Below the pieces are notes generated by a model. That model worked only from the letters and a program-made list of their open reading frames with translations. It ran no database searches and was not told the origin of the DNA. Of a DNA stretch of 64,000 nt, positions 43,231 to 51,656 are shown piece after piece. Source of the DNA: CAJXQU01 sp965223825 (GTDB taxonomy: Bacteria; Pseudomonadota; Gammaproteobacteria; CAJXQU01); assembly GCA_965223825.1 (NCBI GenBank), contig OZ245018.1:2790001-2854000 (forward strand), read 5' to 3'. A program made the position numbers and the translations under genes. Position 1 is the first letter of the stretch. Each line of letters begins with the position of its first letter.

Positions 43231-43758
43231 ATGAAGTCTACAACGCTCATGATCATGCGTCACGCTAAAACCGAATGGAACTCCCGCAGCGGTAGAGATT
43301 ACGATCGCTGCTTAACTGATCGTGGTCGTTGTAATGCACCCAAAATGGGACGGTGGATTGTTGACCAAAATCACATTCCCGATCGCGTACTTGCCTCCAC
43401 GGCTAAGCGCGCTGAACAAACCACGCTTGCCTGCTCCGCTGAATGGCAACAAAAACCTGATCACATCCTCTGGAATAAAGACATTTATCTTGCATCATTG
43501 AGCGTTTTGTTAGGCTTCGTTGCTGAGGACGTACCGCCAAATCAAACCTCCTTACTGGTCGGCCATAATCCCGGCTTATCTGATCTGATCTTATATCTCT
43601 GTGCTGACGATCTGCCAATGCATGCTTTAGCGAATTTAATGCCGACGGCAGCAATCGCGGTGCTTGAGTTAAAAGCCGATATCGATAACGTCATCGATCA
43701 TGGGGCATGGCAATGTGTGGACTACATCACCCCTAAGTTACTCGCGAACAACGAATAA
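43231..43758 (+). CDS. sixA: SixA-type phosphohistidine phosphatase
   Basis: 175 residues of the histidine-phosphatase (phosphoglycerate mutase) superfamily in its short SixA form. Catalytic R10-H11 in MRHAKTEWN, LTDRGRCNAPKMGRWI, a second arginine in SSTAKRAEQT-like ASTAKRAEQT, and the second catalytic His in LVGHNPGLSDLI. SixA removes phosphate from histidine of phosphotransfer proteins such as ArcB or PTS carriers. Divergent from metY. Confidence 0.85.
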   Translation: MKSTTLMIMRHAKTEWNSRSGRDYDRCLTDRGRCNAPKMGRWIVDQNHIPDRVLASTAKRAEQTTLACSAEWQQKPDHILWNKDIYLASLSVLLGFVAEDVPPNQTSLLVGHNPGLSDLILYLCADDLPMHALANLMPTAAIAVLELKADIDNVIDHGAWQCVDYITPKLLANNE

Positions 43759-43848
43759 ACAGACTATTTCCTTGCACTAACTTGCCTGACATCCTGCTTC
43801 TGCTAACATGGCGCGCCCATCCCACTGAAAAATCAGGAGAATAATAAA

Positions 43849-44397
43849 ATGAGTGAGAGAATCGTTATGCGAACAGGTGAAGCACTGGTCGCAGGTGGCC
43901 CTCCCGGTACTGCAGCAGAACCAGAAATTATTATCGGCGAACTCGACGGCCCAGTTGGTACAGCGCTGGCAACATTAACAGGTGATCAAGTTAAAGGGCA
44001 TACGCGTGTTTTCGCTATTTTAAACACTGACATTCAAGTCCGCCCTGTGACATTGATGGTTAGTAAAGTGACGGTTAAAGACAACCGTTATACGAATATT
44101 TTAATGGGTACTGTGCAAGGCGCGATCGCAAATGGCGTATTGGATGCCGTTCGTGAAGGATACATTCCAAAAGAGAAAGCCAACGACCTCGGTATCATTT
44201 GCTCGGTTTGGTTAAACCCATCTGTCGCAACTGATGATAATCTTGATCATAAAGCGTTGTTCGAAATCCATCGTAAAGCTACAACAGAAGCAATTCGTAA
44301 GGCAATGAACAACGAACCATCGATTGACTGGCTCTTGGAAAATCAAGAAAAAATCACCCATAAGTACTATCAAATGGGCCTAGACGGCAAGATTTAA
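43849..44397 (+). CDS. Formaldehyde-activating-enzyme (Fae) homologue lacking the catalytic His
   Basis: 182 residues. It aligns along its length with Fae, which condenses formaldehyde with tetrahydromethanopterin in methylotrophs: GEALV (10-14), IIIGELDGPVGTALA, QVKGHTRVFAILN, VRPVTLMVSKVTVKD, MGTVQGAIANGVLDAVREG, KANDLGIICSVWLNP. In Fae the stretch before IIG reads VAHIDLIIG with the catalytic histidine; here it reads AAEPEIIIG, so the histidine is Glu24 and two residues are inserted upstream. It may therefore be a Fae-like protein with another pterin or aldehyde role. AGGAG precedes the ATG. No other tetrahydromethanopterin gene is in the window. Confidence 0.85.
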   Translation: MSERIVMRTGEALVAGGPPGTAAEPEIIIGELDGPVGTALATLTGDQVKGHTRVFAILNTDIQVRPVTLMVSKVTVKDNRYTNILMGTVQGAIANGVLDAVREGYIPKEKANDLGIICSVWLNPSVATDDNLDHKALFEIHRKATTEAIRKAMNNEPSIDWLLENQEKITHKYYQMGLDGKI

Positions 44398-44439
44398 CCG
44401 CCTAGCTAAAGTATATTGCCGCATGGCCGTTAATTCTTT

Positions 44440-44512
44440 CAGGCGGGCATGACAGCAGGATGCGGGTCTTCATGGACGACCTCGGACAGGATGTCCAATT
44501 GCCACGGACGGC
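44440..44512. repeat. GC-rich array of GGAYG motifs with small hairpins
   Basis: Four GGATG/GGACG cores recur every 15-17 bases, with short stems such as GGACAGGATGTCC and TTGCCACGGACGGCAA. The block is much richer in GC than its surroundings and resembles extragenic palindromic repeats. Confidence 0.45.
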
Positions 44513-44592
44513 AACCGCCTCACTTTAAATCACGCCAAGTAACAATGGCCATCACGATAAATTTGATAGTGTACTGATAAGCTTCTACGTTT

Positions 44593-44668
44593 ATTTTATG
44601 TAAATTAGCTTAAGCAAGAGGTAAGGTATTACCGACTAATCCGCATTCCTGGGTTATTTACATAAAAT
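44593..44668. repeat. 13-bp perfect inverted repeat
   Basis: ATTTTATGTAAAT (44593-44605) and ATTTACATAAAAT (44656-44668) are exact reverse complements 50 bases apart. Inside and just outside lie GCAAGAGGTAAGG and CTCTTGCC, another imperfect inverted pair. Confidence 0.65.
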
Positions 44669-44892
44669 TGAGTTGTTTCTCTTGCCTCACACCTTCTCAA
44701 CTATAGAGACTTTCTATCCCCACCAACTTAACCAAACTCAATCCTTTAGTAATTCTTCGATTTCACTTTCACCTTAGAACTGCAAGATCGATTCACTGGC
44801 TATTCTTCTGTAACCACCAGCCAATACTTATATTAAAACCTTCAATTCATAGCTAGTTTCAATTCATCATTGAATAACTGATCTGCAGCCAA

Positions 44893-44923
44893 TAAAAAAG
44901 GCGCAATAAGTGCGCCTTTTTTA
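44893..44923. terminator. Bidirectional terminator after coxC
   Basis: AAAAAAGGCGCA-ATAAG-TGCGCCTTTTTT, a perfect stem with flanking A and T runs, ends the coxBA-ctaG-coxC transcript and can stop transcription from the left. Confidence 0.92.
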
Positions 44924-44959
44924 TTCTTTATCTAATATTTAGTTATCATCAAATATTGC

Positions 44960-45847
44960 TTATATCCAATAAACAAAGATGAATAAACCTAACCAAACAA
45001 CATCGACAAAATGCCAATACCAAGCAACAGCTTCGAATGCAAAATGGTTATGATTCTCACCTGTGAAATGGCCCTTCATTGATCTGAAAAGTATCACTGC
45101 CAACATAACGGTTCCCATCGTCACGTGAAAACCATGAAACCCAGTTAGCATAAAGAACGTCGAACCATAAATACCTGATGAAAGCTTAAGGTTTAATTCA
45201 CTATAGGCTTCGTGATATTCCCAGCCTTGTAAAAATACGAAGATCACACCTAAGGCCACTGTTGCGGCCAACCATCTAACTAACCCTTTTTGGTTATTAT
45301 TTTTTAGTGCCCAATGCGCAAACGTTACTGTCACGCCACTGGTTAATAAGATCAGTGTATTGATTGCCGGCACCCCCCACGCGTGGATGGTTTCCGAATA
45401 AACTGAAAATTGGCTAAAGTCAGGTATCACGTCTAACGGCCATGAATTTGTAAAGTCTGGCCATAAAACTTGGTGTGTAACCAGACCTGCACCTTCACCA
45501 CCTAACCATGGTACTGAGAGTTGTCTTGCATAAAATAATGCGCCAAAAAATGCCGCAAAAAACATCACTTCCGAGAAAATGAACCAAGCCATTCCCCACC
45601 GAAAGCTAATATCTACTTGAGAATTATAATTTCCCGCTAAGCTTTCATCGATCACATCGGAAAACCAGCCGGCAAACATATATATAATTGCTGCTATCCC
45701 AAGTCCAAGTATAAAAGTACCAAAACCTGTTGCGGCACCGTTAAGCAATAATGACCCACCGTAAAAGGTGATGAACAAAGCAAGTGAACCAACGAGTGGC
45801 CAGCGGCTTGGTTCCGGTATGAAATACTGGTTTGCAGAATTAGACAT
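44960..45847 (-). CDS. coxC: Cytochrome c oxidase subunit III
   Basis: 295 residues with seven transmembrane helices, inner membrane. Family landmarks: WGMAWFIFSEVMFFAAFFGALFYAR (second bundle, with the conserved Glu), ETIHAWGVPAINTLILLTSG, GWEYHEAY, GFHGFHVTMGT and the closing FEAVAWYWHFVDVVWLGLF. Subunit III stabilises the catalytic core and keeps up proton uptake. Downstream of ctaG by 65 bp; a terminator follows. Confidence 0.96.
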   Translation of the reverse strand: MSNSANQYFIPEPSRWPLVGSLALFITFYGGSLLLNGAATGFGTFILGLGIAAIIYMFAGWFSDVIDESLAGNYNSQVDISFRWGMAWFIFSEVMFFAAFFGALFYARQLSVPWLGGEGAGLVTHQVLWPDFTNSWPLDVIPDFSQFSVYSETIHAWGVPAINTLILLTSGVTVTFAHWALKNNNQKGLVRWLAATVALGVIFVFLQGWEYHEAYSELNLKLSSGIYGSTFFMLTGFHGFHVTMGTVMLAVILFRSMKGHFTGENHNHFAFEAVAWYWHFVDVVWLGLFIFVYWI

Positions 45848-45912
45848 ACTGAATCCTCAATATCAATTTATTATTATAAATCTGTCAATTATTAGCCCTA
45901 TAACAAAGAGTA

Positions 45913-46470
45913 CTAAGGGCCTCCAAATACCTTCGTAATATCATTCTTACCTGGCGCTAAAAAGAACGTATAGGAAAGCGTTAATGTTTCGATTTTTTCT
46001 GGCATTTTCGAATCAACAACAAAACGCACGACCATTTCTTTTTCTTCATTAGCTTCTAGTGTCTGCTCCGTAAAACAAAAACACTCTGTCTTATTAAAGT
46101 AAAGCGATGCTTGAAAAGGTGCGACACTGGGGATGGCTTGCCCAACGACGGCCTTATCAACATTATTTTTTACAATAAAAGTAGCTTCCGCGACTTCCCC
46201 AGGGTGTACCTTTAATGCAAACTTTTTCGTCGAAAACTCCCAAGGCAGCTCTTCATTAACATTGGTGTCAAACTCAACCGTAACGATCCGATCTAGATCG
46301 GTATTTAACGTTTCTGTTTCTTCGGAATCCAATCGACCGGTTTTGCCATTCAAACCTGTCACTTCACAAAGCACGTCGTAGATTGGAACCATCAAAAAAC
46401 CAAAACCAAACATGAACACAACAAGCAAATAAAGCCGCTTAGTTGTGATTGCTATACCTTGGCGATCCAT
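45913..46470 (-). CDS. ctaG: Cytochrome c oxidase assembly protein CtaG/Cox11
   Basis: 185 residues: one transmembrane helix (about 11-30, LYLLVVFMFGFGFLMVPIYDVLCEVTG), then a periplasmic immunoglobulin-like domain with the copper-binding C-x-C pair in NKTECFCFTEQTL. It delivers Cu to the CuB site of subunit I. GGGAAAA precedes the ATG, and the 43-residue protein upstream ends 16 bases earlier. Placement between coxA and coxC is the standard proteobacterial order. Confidence 0.95.
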   Translation of the reverse strand: MDRQGIAITTKRLYLLVVFMFGFGFLMVPIYDVLCEVTGLNGKTGRLDSEETETLNTDLDRIVTVEFDTNVNEELPWEFSTKKFALKVHPGEVAEATFIVKNNVDKAVVGQAIPSVAPFQASLYFNKTECFCFTEQTLEANEEKEMVVRFVVDSKMPEKIETLTLSYTFFLAPGKNDITKVFGGP

Positions 46471-46486
46471 CGTTCAGTTTTCCCGA

Positions 46487-46618
46487 TCAGAGATAGTTGT
46501 AAAGGATATAACCCGCGTATATTCCGACAACAATAAGCGCCAGAATAATACTGAGTTTTACGTTTGCAGCATCTCGGACATCCTTGTCACGTTTAGTGAA
46601 CGTTTCTTGTTCTGTCAT
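46487..46618 (-). CDS. Small single-helix membrane protein of the cox operon
   Basis: A 43-residue frame between coxA and ctaG: a charged N-terminus (MTEQETFTKRDKDVRDA) and one transmembrane helix (VKLSIILALIVVGIYAGYILYNYL). Many proteobacteria have a tiny one-helix protein in this slot, probably an oxidase accessory or assembly subunit. The ribosome site is weak, and the gene starts 17 bases after the coxA stop. Confidence 0.75.
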   Translation of the reverse strand: MTEQETFTKRDKDVRDAANVKLSIILALIVVGIYAGYILYNYL

Positions 46619-46635
46619 ATTATTAATCACGTTTT

Positions 46636-48228
46636 TTATGAATGCGCTGTTGCGTCAGTCACTTGTGGTGGTGTTGAAAATGAATGGAACGGCGGTGGTG
46701 ACGATAATGTCCATTCCAGTCCGTGTGCACCTTCCCATACTTGATCAGTTGCTTGTTGACCGCCACGAATACATTTGATCACAACAACAACGAACACTAA
46801 TTGACTCAGGCCAAAGGCAAAACCGCCCAAACTTGAGATCATATTCCAATCAGCAAATTGCACTGCATAATCAGGAATACGTCTTGGCATACCCGCTAGT
46901 CCCAAGAAGTGTTGCGGAAAGAACAATACATTCACGGTAATCGTTGATAACCAGAAATGCAGCTTACCGAGTTTTTCATCGTACATATGACCTGTCCACT
47001 TCGGTAGCCAAAAATACGCTGCAGCGAACAAAGAAAAGATCGCTCCAGATACTAATACGTAATGGAAATGCGCCACGACAAAATAGGTATCATGGTATTG
47101 GAAATCTACAGGCGTGACGCCGAGCATCAACCCTGAAAATCCACCAATAGTGAAAAGAATGACGAACGCTAATGAAAATAACATTGGTGTCTCAAACGTC
47201 ATGGAACCTCTCCACATCGTCGCTACCCAGTTAAATATCTTCACACCGGTTGGGACCGCTATGGTCATCGTCGCATACATAAAGAATAACTCACCCGCGA
47301 GCGGCATCCCGACAGTAAACATATGGTGAGCCCATACGAAGAATGACAAAAATGCGATCGCCGCAGTTGCATAGACCATTGATGCGTAACCAAAGAGTGG
47401 TTTGCGTGCGAATGTTGGAATAATTTGAGAAACAATACCGAATGCCGGCAAGATCAAAATATACACTTCAGGGTGTCCGAAGAACCAGAATAAGTGCTGG
47501 AACATGACGGGGTCACCACCACCTGCCGCATCAAAAAAGCTGGTGCCGAAATATTTATCCGTTAACAACATGGTCACGGCCCCGGCAAAAACCGGTAAAG
47601 AAGCAATCAGCAAGAACGCTGTGATAATCCATGTCCACACAAACAATGGCAAACGCATAAACGTCATGCCAGGTGCGCGCATGTTAAACACAGTCGCAAT
47701 GATGTTGATCGCACCCATGATGGATGAAATACCCAAGATATGAACGGTGAAGATCAAAAATGGAAATGCATTACCCGTCTGCAAGACTAATGGAGGATAC
47801 ATTGTCCACCCCCCAGCCGGTGCGCCACCATCCATAAAGAATGTCGCTAATAGTAGCGTGAAACCGAACGGTAAGATCCAGAAACTCATATTATTCATGC
47901 GCGGTAATGCCATATCAGGCGCGCCGATCATGATCGGAATCATCCAGTTGGCAAGCCCGACACCGGCCGGCATGACCACACCAAAGATCATCACCAGTGC
48001 ATGAACCGTGGTCATTGAATTAAAAAATTGCGGGTCTACAAATTGCAATCCCGGCTGAAAGAGTTCAGCTCGGATGACCATCGCCATGGCTCCACCGATA
48101 AAAAACATTACCAGTGAAAAGATTAGGTACATCGTCCCTATATCTTTGTGATTTGTTGAAAACAACCAGCGTCCAATGCCTGTTGGTTTATGATCATGAT
48201 GATCGTCGTGGGCAACTGCTTCACTCAT
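46636..48228 (-). CDS. coxA: Cytochrome c oxidase subunit I
   Basis: 530 residues, twelve transmembrane helices, holding heme a and the heme a3-CuB centre where oxygen is reduced. Landmarks: heme a His in TTVHALVMIFG; CuB site and the D-channel Glu in WFFGHPEVYILILPAFG, the mark of A1-type oxidases; VWAHHMFTVG with two CuB histidines; the K-channel Lys in YATMTIAVPTGVKIFNW; and VVAHFHYVL for heme a3/a. The C-terminal tail is rich in proline and threonine (SSPPPFHSFSTPP). Follows coxB by 44 bp. Confidence 0.97.
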   Translation of the reverse strand: MSEAVAHDDHHDHKPTGIGRWLFSTNHKDIGTMYLIFSLVMFFIGGAMAMVIRAELFQPGLQFVDPQFFNSMTTVHALVMIFGVVMPAGVGLANWMIPIMIGAPDMALPRMNNMSFWILPFGFTLLLATFFMDGGAPAGGWTMYPPLVLQTGNAFPFLIFTVHILGISSIMGAINIIATVFNMRAPGMTFMRLPLFVWTWIITAFLLIASLPVFAGAVTMLLTDKYFGTSFFDAAGGGDPVMFQHLFWFFGHPEVYILILPAFGIVSQIIPTFARKPLFGYASMVYATAAIAFLSFFVWAHHMFTVGMPLAGELFFMYATMTIAVPTGVKIFNWVATMWRGSMTFETPMLFSLAFVILFTIGGFSGLMLGVTPVDFQYHDTYFVVAHFHYVLVSGAIFSLFAAAYFWLPKWTGHMYDEKLGKLHFWLSTITVNVLFFPQHFLGLAGMPRRIPDYAVQFADWNMISSLGGFAFGLSQLVFVVVVIKCIRGGQQATDQVWEGAHGLEWTLSSPPPFHSFSTPPQVTDATAHS

Positions 48229-48272
48229 CGTTATATCCTCTGATTTTTATTCTAAGCTTTAATTTAGATCGC

Positions 48273-49424
48273 CTATCGTGCAGCCTTGATTTCGGATGGT
48301 TGCACCATATCCCCCACACTGTTCCCCCATGAGTTACGCTCATAAGTAATAACAGCGGCTAGATCTACATCATTCAACTGTGATGCAAATGCTTGCATCG
48401 CAGTACCCGCTTTACCGGACATAACAATCTCCATATGCCCTTCTATGGAACCCGTTGTGATCGGGCTGCCAACAAGCCCCGGGAATACGCCCGGAACACC
48501 TTGACCATTCGCTTGGTGACAAGCCGTGCAATTTGCGGCGTAGACTTCTTCACCACGAGCAACTAATTCTTGCATCGTCCACTCTCTATCTGCACCTGCG
48601 GATGCGGCCGCTTTCGCTTCGCGCATTTCTGCTAACCACGCGGTGTATTCAGCTTCTTCAACGGCTTTAACTACGATCGGCATAAAACCATGATCCTTAC
48701 CGCAAAGCTCAGCACACTGACCACGATAAATCCCAGGTTCTTGAATTATCGTCCAGTTATCGTTAATAAATCCCGGAATCGCATCGCGCTTCCAACCCAA
48801 GTCAGGTACCCACCACGCATGAATTACATCGGCGGCTGTCGTTAAGATTCGGATTTTTTTATTTATTGGAAGGACAATTGGATTATCCACATCCAACAGA
48901 TAATGCTCGATATCCTCAGGTGCTTGATCGCTATTTTTATCTGCAATAGCACGACTAGCCGAATCTAGCGAGCTGAAAAAGCTGACCCCTTCCTCCATGT
49001 AGTCATATTTCCACTTCCACTGATAGCCGGTGACTTTCAGTGTAATGTCGGCATTTTCTGTTTTTTCCATGGCGACGAGGGTTTTCGTCGCGGGAATCGC
49101 GATGACAACGAGAATTGCGATCGGAATCGCTGTCCAAAGTAATTCCAATGCTGTGCTGTGATGAAACTGTGCAGCAACGGCTCCCTTATCTTTGCGATGG
49201 TGAACAATTGACCAAAAGATCGCACCAAACACAAGGATGCCAATGATGGTAACGATCCATAAAACTTTCATATGAAGATCGTAAACCTCATGACTGATGG
49301 GTGTGACACCCTGGGTCATATTCAATGCCCAATCAGCCCGTGCTGGACTCATCAGTAAAAAGGAAGAAAAGGTAGTGATTGTTAGTAAAAGGGAACGCAG
49401 CTTGGAAATTCGCAGCATAGACAT
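48273..49424 (-). CDS. coxB: Cytochrome c oxidase subunit II with fused cytochrome c (caa3 type)
   Basis: 383 residues: signal peptide (about 1-30), two transmembrane helices (about 45-70 and 85-110), the periplasmic CuA domain and a C-terminal class I cytochrome c. CuA ligands are in GQCAELCGKDHGFMPIVV, with the upstream His in DVIHAWWVPDLG. The heme motif is C-x2-C-H in AANCTACHQANGQG, with a downstream methionine region. The fused cytochrome makes this a caa3 oxidase, which can take electrons directly from membrane cytochromes such as the cytochrome c5 gene in this locus. GAGGAAAG precedes the ATG. First gene of the minus-strand cox operon. Confidence 0.97.
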   Translation of the reverse strand: MSMLRISKLRSLLLTITTFSSFLLMSPARADWALNMTQGVTPISHEVYDLHMKVLWIVTIIGILVFGAIFWSIVHHRKDKGAVAAQFHHSTALELLWTAIPIAILVVIAIPATKTLVAMEKTENADITLKVTGYQWKWKYDYMEEGVSFFSSLDSASRAIADKNSDQAPEDIEHYLLDVDNPIVLPINKKIRILTTAADVIHAWWVPDLGWKRDAIPGFINDNWTIIQEPGIYRGQCAELCGKDHGFMPIVVKAVEEAEYTAWLAEMREAKAAASAGADREWTMQELVARGEEVYAANCTACHQANGQGVPGVFPGLVGSPITTGSIEGHMEIVMSGKAGTAMQAFASQLNDVDLAAVITYERNSWGNSVGDMVQPSEIKAAR

Positions 49425-49929
49425 AGAGCTTTCCTCGGCACCTGGTTTTATATGGTTTTGATATTATTATTTTTAACAACAATGGCTTACGCCACATCGC
49501 TTTATTACAACCCTTTTCGGATTGTCTGTATTTCAAGTTTTACAGCGTTAATATTACCTAAATAATTCGATTAAACAACAATTGAGAAACATTTAAGACA
49601 CTTTCAAGAAACATTATCGCCTTGTAATATTATTTTCCCTTTGAGGATCAACACTTACTGATCTCAACAACACGACATCGCCGTAGAACGTCCGCCTAGC
49701 AAGGCTTGACATCATTCCTAAAATATTTTCCGCACTGCAATATGAAAGGATCCGCGTACAACTTCGTACAGAAAAGTTATTAATCAGAATCTGCTGTAAA
49801 GCTTGGTTGTCCACACAGAGGGGGGCCTCGCCGTTCGGTAGAATTCCTTAGGACTTTCTCTCGAACAACGAGGGACTAAAACGACCTCTACGAATTAGGT
49901 GATCAATCCAAAAAGTCATTTTAACGGGC
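49425..49929. other. Intergenic region upstream of coxB
   Basis: About 500 bases between coxB and the Yip1-type gene. No credible coding frame or RNA gene is seen. It should hold the cox promoter, but I cannot fit a convincing -35/-10 pair; TTGAAA near 49530 is spaced too far from TAATAA. Confidence 0.4.
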
Positions 49930-50526
49930 TTAACGAATGACAACAGGCTCTAGACCAATTCCCCATAGAAGTACCGTCACCACCAACATCCCAACCAAGC
50001 CGACCATCCCGAATCCCAGCACGGCAGTAGAAAACATAAAACCTCGCTCTTTCGGAATCTCCATCATCACAGGAATACCCGTGTACAGCAGCATTACGGT
50101 ATAAGCGAGGGCAGGTAGAGCTACCACCAAGTTCAACCATAAGACGGGGTATAGTTGCATGAACCCCACCAATAGTAGTGGCACAGGAATAAATACCGCT
50201 AACGTTAGGCAGCGTTCAAATGGTTGATCAGCCCCATAGGTTTGCCCCATCCAACAGATCATCAAGGCAACAGAAAATATGGCAGCGAGGATAGCGAAGT
50301 AATACAGTATGGCGAGGATTAACGCATTATCAGCGGCCAGTTTTATCGGCTCACCTGCACCAATATTCCAGCCCTGTGTTGTGGTCCCGATAAAGCCGCA
50401 GATCGGCGGGATAGCGGCAAGAATAATAATCGGGATTAATACCTTCAATTTTGAAGGGTTTGAATCATGAAGTTTTTTCCATTGCTTAACAGGTTGAGTA
50501 AGAAGACCAAATACGTGGTTTATCAT
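49930..50526 (-). CDS. Yip1-family membrane protein
   Basis: 198 residues with about five transmembrane helices. The N-terminus MINHVFGLLTQPVKQWKKLHD and the helix pattern with PPICGFIGTTTQGWNIG match the bacterial Yip1/DUF1282 family, in which a leading amphipathic helix is followed by a five-helix bundle. No function is established in bacteria. It sits between the cox operon and the small two-helix protein on the minus strand and is not part of the usual cox gene set. Confidence 0.8.
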   Translation of the reverse strand: MINHVFGLLTQPVKQWKKLHDSNPSKLKVLIPIIILAAIPPICGFIGTTTQGWNIGAGEPIKLAADNALILAILYYFAILAAIFSVALMICWMGQTYGADQPFERCLTLAVFIPVPLLLVGFMQLYPVLWLNLVVALPALAYTVMLLYTGIPVMMEIPKERGFMFSTAVLGFGMVGLVGMLVVTVLLWGIGLEPVVIR

Positions 50527-50555
50527 TTTTATTATCTCCGGTTAACAACTGATGG

Positions 50556-50816
50556 CTAATTCTCCGGCGGAGGCTGAACCACTTCAGCCGGCGGCGAAGG
50601 AATTACCCCATGTGGTTTAATCATTCCCGTCATAAATCCAACTATCAGTAAAACAAACAAACTGACGGATAAAATAACTCTAAACGTTAATGATTTTACG
50701 GTTCTGTTTGTCCTTCCCTGATCTTTAACTAAGAAAGTAAAACTTGAAATCAACGACACGATAATCAAGATAAAAACGATGAGAATGGCCAGCTTAAAAA
50801 TCACGTCTACAGTCAC
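50556..50816 (-). CDS. Small two-helix membrane protein (DUF2909-like)
   Basis: 86 residues with two transmembrane helices (about 7-29 and 47-68), a basic loop between them (KDQGRTNRTVKS) and a proline-rich tail (PSPPAEVVQPPPEN). Twin-helix proteins of this kind often sit between the oxidase genes and surf1 in gammaproteobacteria, and here it is just across a 93-bp divergent region from surf1. The family call is tentative, although the context is strong. Confidence 0.65.
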   Translation of the reverse strand: MTVDVIFKLAILIVFILIIVSLISSFTFLVKDQGRTNRTVKSLTFRVILSVSLFVLLIVGFMTGMIKPHGVIPSPPAEVVQPPPEN

Positions 50817-50909
50817 TTAGTTACTCCATTTTGAACAGATTTATTGCGTTATCTTCCTGTATGATTAGCGTATCATCAAGAAAATTTAAATGGTACAAAC
50901 GCGTTAATT

Positions 50910-51656
50910 ATGCAACTAGGCTCATGGAAATTTACGCCATCACTTTGGCCCAGCATCGCTGTGTTAATCAGCTTTCCGCTGCTCTTATGGTTAGGCTTTT
51001 GGCAGCTTGACCGCGCTGCTCAAAAAGAACAGATCGCGGAAAATTACGAACAAAATTATAATGCGCCTCCGATCGAACTTTCGCAATTACCTTCCGAAGA
51101 TTTTGATCAAAAGAAATGGCAATGGCGACAAATAAACTTAACGGGAACATTTGAATCTGCTCAACAATTTTTGTTGGATAATCAGCCAATGCATTTCAAA
51201 ACAGGCTATTTCGTCTACACGCCGTTTAAAGTTAAAAACGAAACGAAACGCATCCTTATCAATCGAGGTTGGGTAATGGCAAATCCTGATCGGCAAATTT
51301 TACCGGACGTCAGTATTACCGAAAAAACTATTTCAATTCACGGCCTCATCACATCACCACCAAGCACTGGTATTGTTTTAAGTGATGACCTTACTGAAAA
51401 AATGGATCATGGGCTTATACGAACTCAACAAGTAAACCTGCAAAATATCGAATCACTTTCTGGCAGTTCTTTTTTTCCTTTCATCATTAATCTTGATGGG
51501 AACAGCCCGCAAGGTTATGCCCGAAACTGGGTTATTCCCGGTTCCGGCGCTGAAAAACATTATGGCTACGCGTTCCAGTGGTTCGCGATGGCAGCCGCGC
51601 TATTATTTATTTATTTCTTCGTTAATTTAAAGAAGGTACGAAATGACAACAGCTAA
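50910..51656 (+). CDS. SURF1-family cytochrome oxidase assembly protein
   Basis: 248 residues: a transmembrane helix near each end (about 13-30 and 225-243) with a periplasmic beta domain between. Diagnostic stretches are LWLGFWQLDRAAQKE, KTGYFVYTPFKV, RILINRGWV and the C-terminal HYGYAFQWFAMAAALLFIYF. SURF1 binds heme a and helps place it in subunit I. It overlaps the next gene by 14 bases, so the two are coupled. No gene symbol is given because bacterial usage varies (surf1, shy1). Confidence 0.92.
   Translation: MQLGSWKFTPSLWPSIAVLISFPLLLWLGFWQLDRAAQKEQIAENYEQNYNAPPIELSQLPSEDFDQKKWQWRQINLTGTFESAQQFLLDNQPMHFKTGYFVYTPFKVKNETKRILINRGWVMANPDRQILPDVSITEKTISIHGLITSPPSTGIVLSDDLTEKMDHGLIRTQQVNLQNIESLSGSSFFPFIINLDGNSPQGYARNWVIPGSGAEKHYGYAFQWFAMAAALLFIYFFVNLKKVRNDNS

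Larger units (their letters stand above)
44398..44892. other. Intergenic region after the Fae homologue
   Basis: About 500 bases with no credible gene or tRNA. It holds a GC-rich block of small hairpins (about 44440-44510), a 13-bp inverted repeat at 44593-44668, and otherwise AT-rich sequence up to the coxC terminator. Confidence 0.5.

Noticed and set aside
44398..44960. tRNA or small RNA gene after the Fae homologue
   Set aside because: No cloverleaf with a T-loop motif or CCA end was found; only inverted repeats are seen.
49614..49814. 66-codon frame upstream of coxB
   Set aside because: No ribosome site, no hydrophobic or domain pattern, and it lies where the cox promoter should be.
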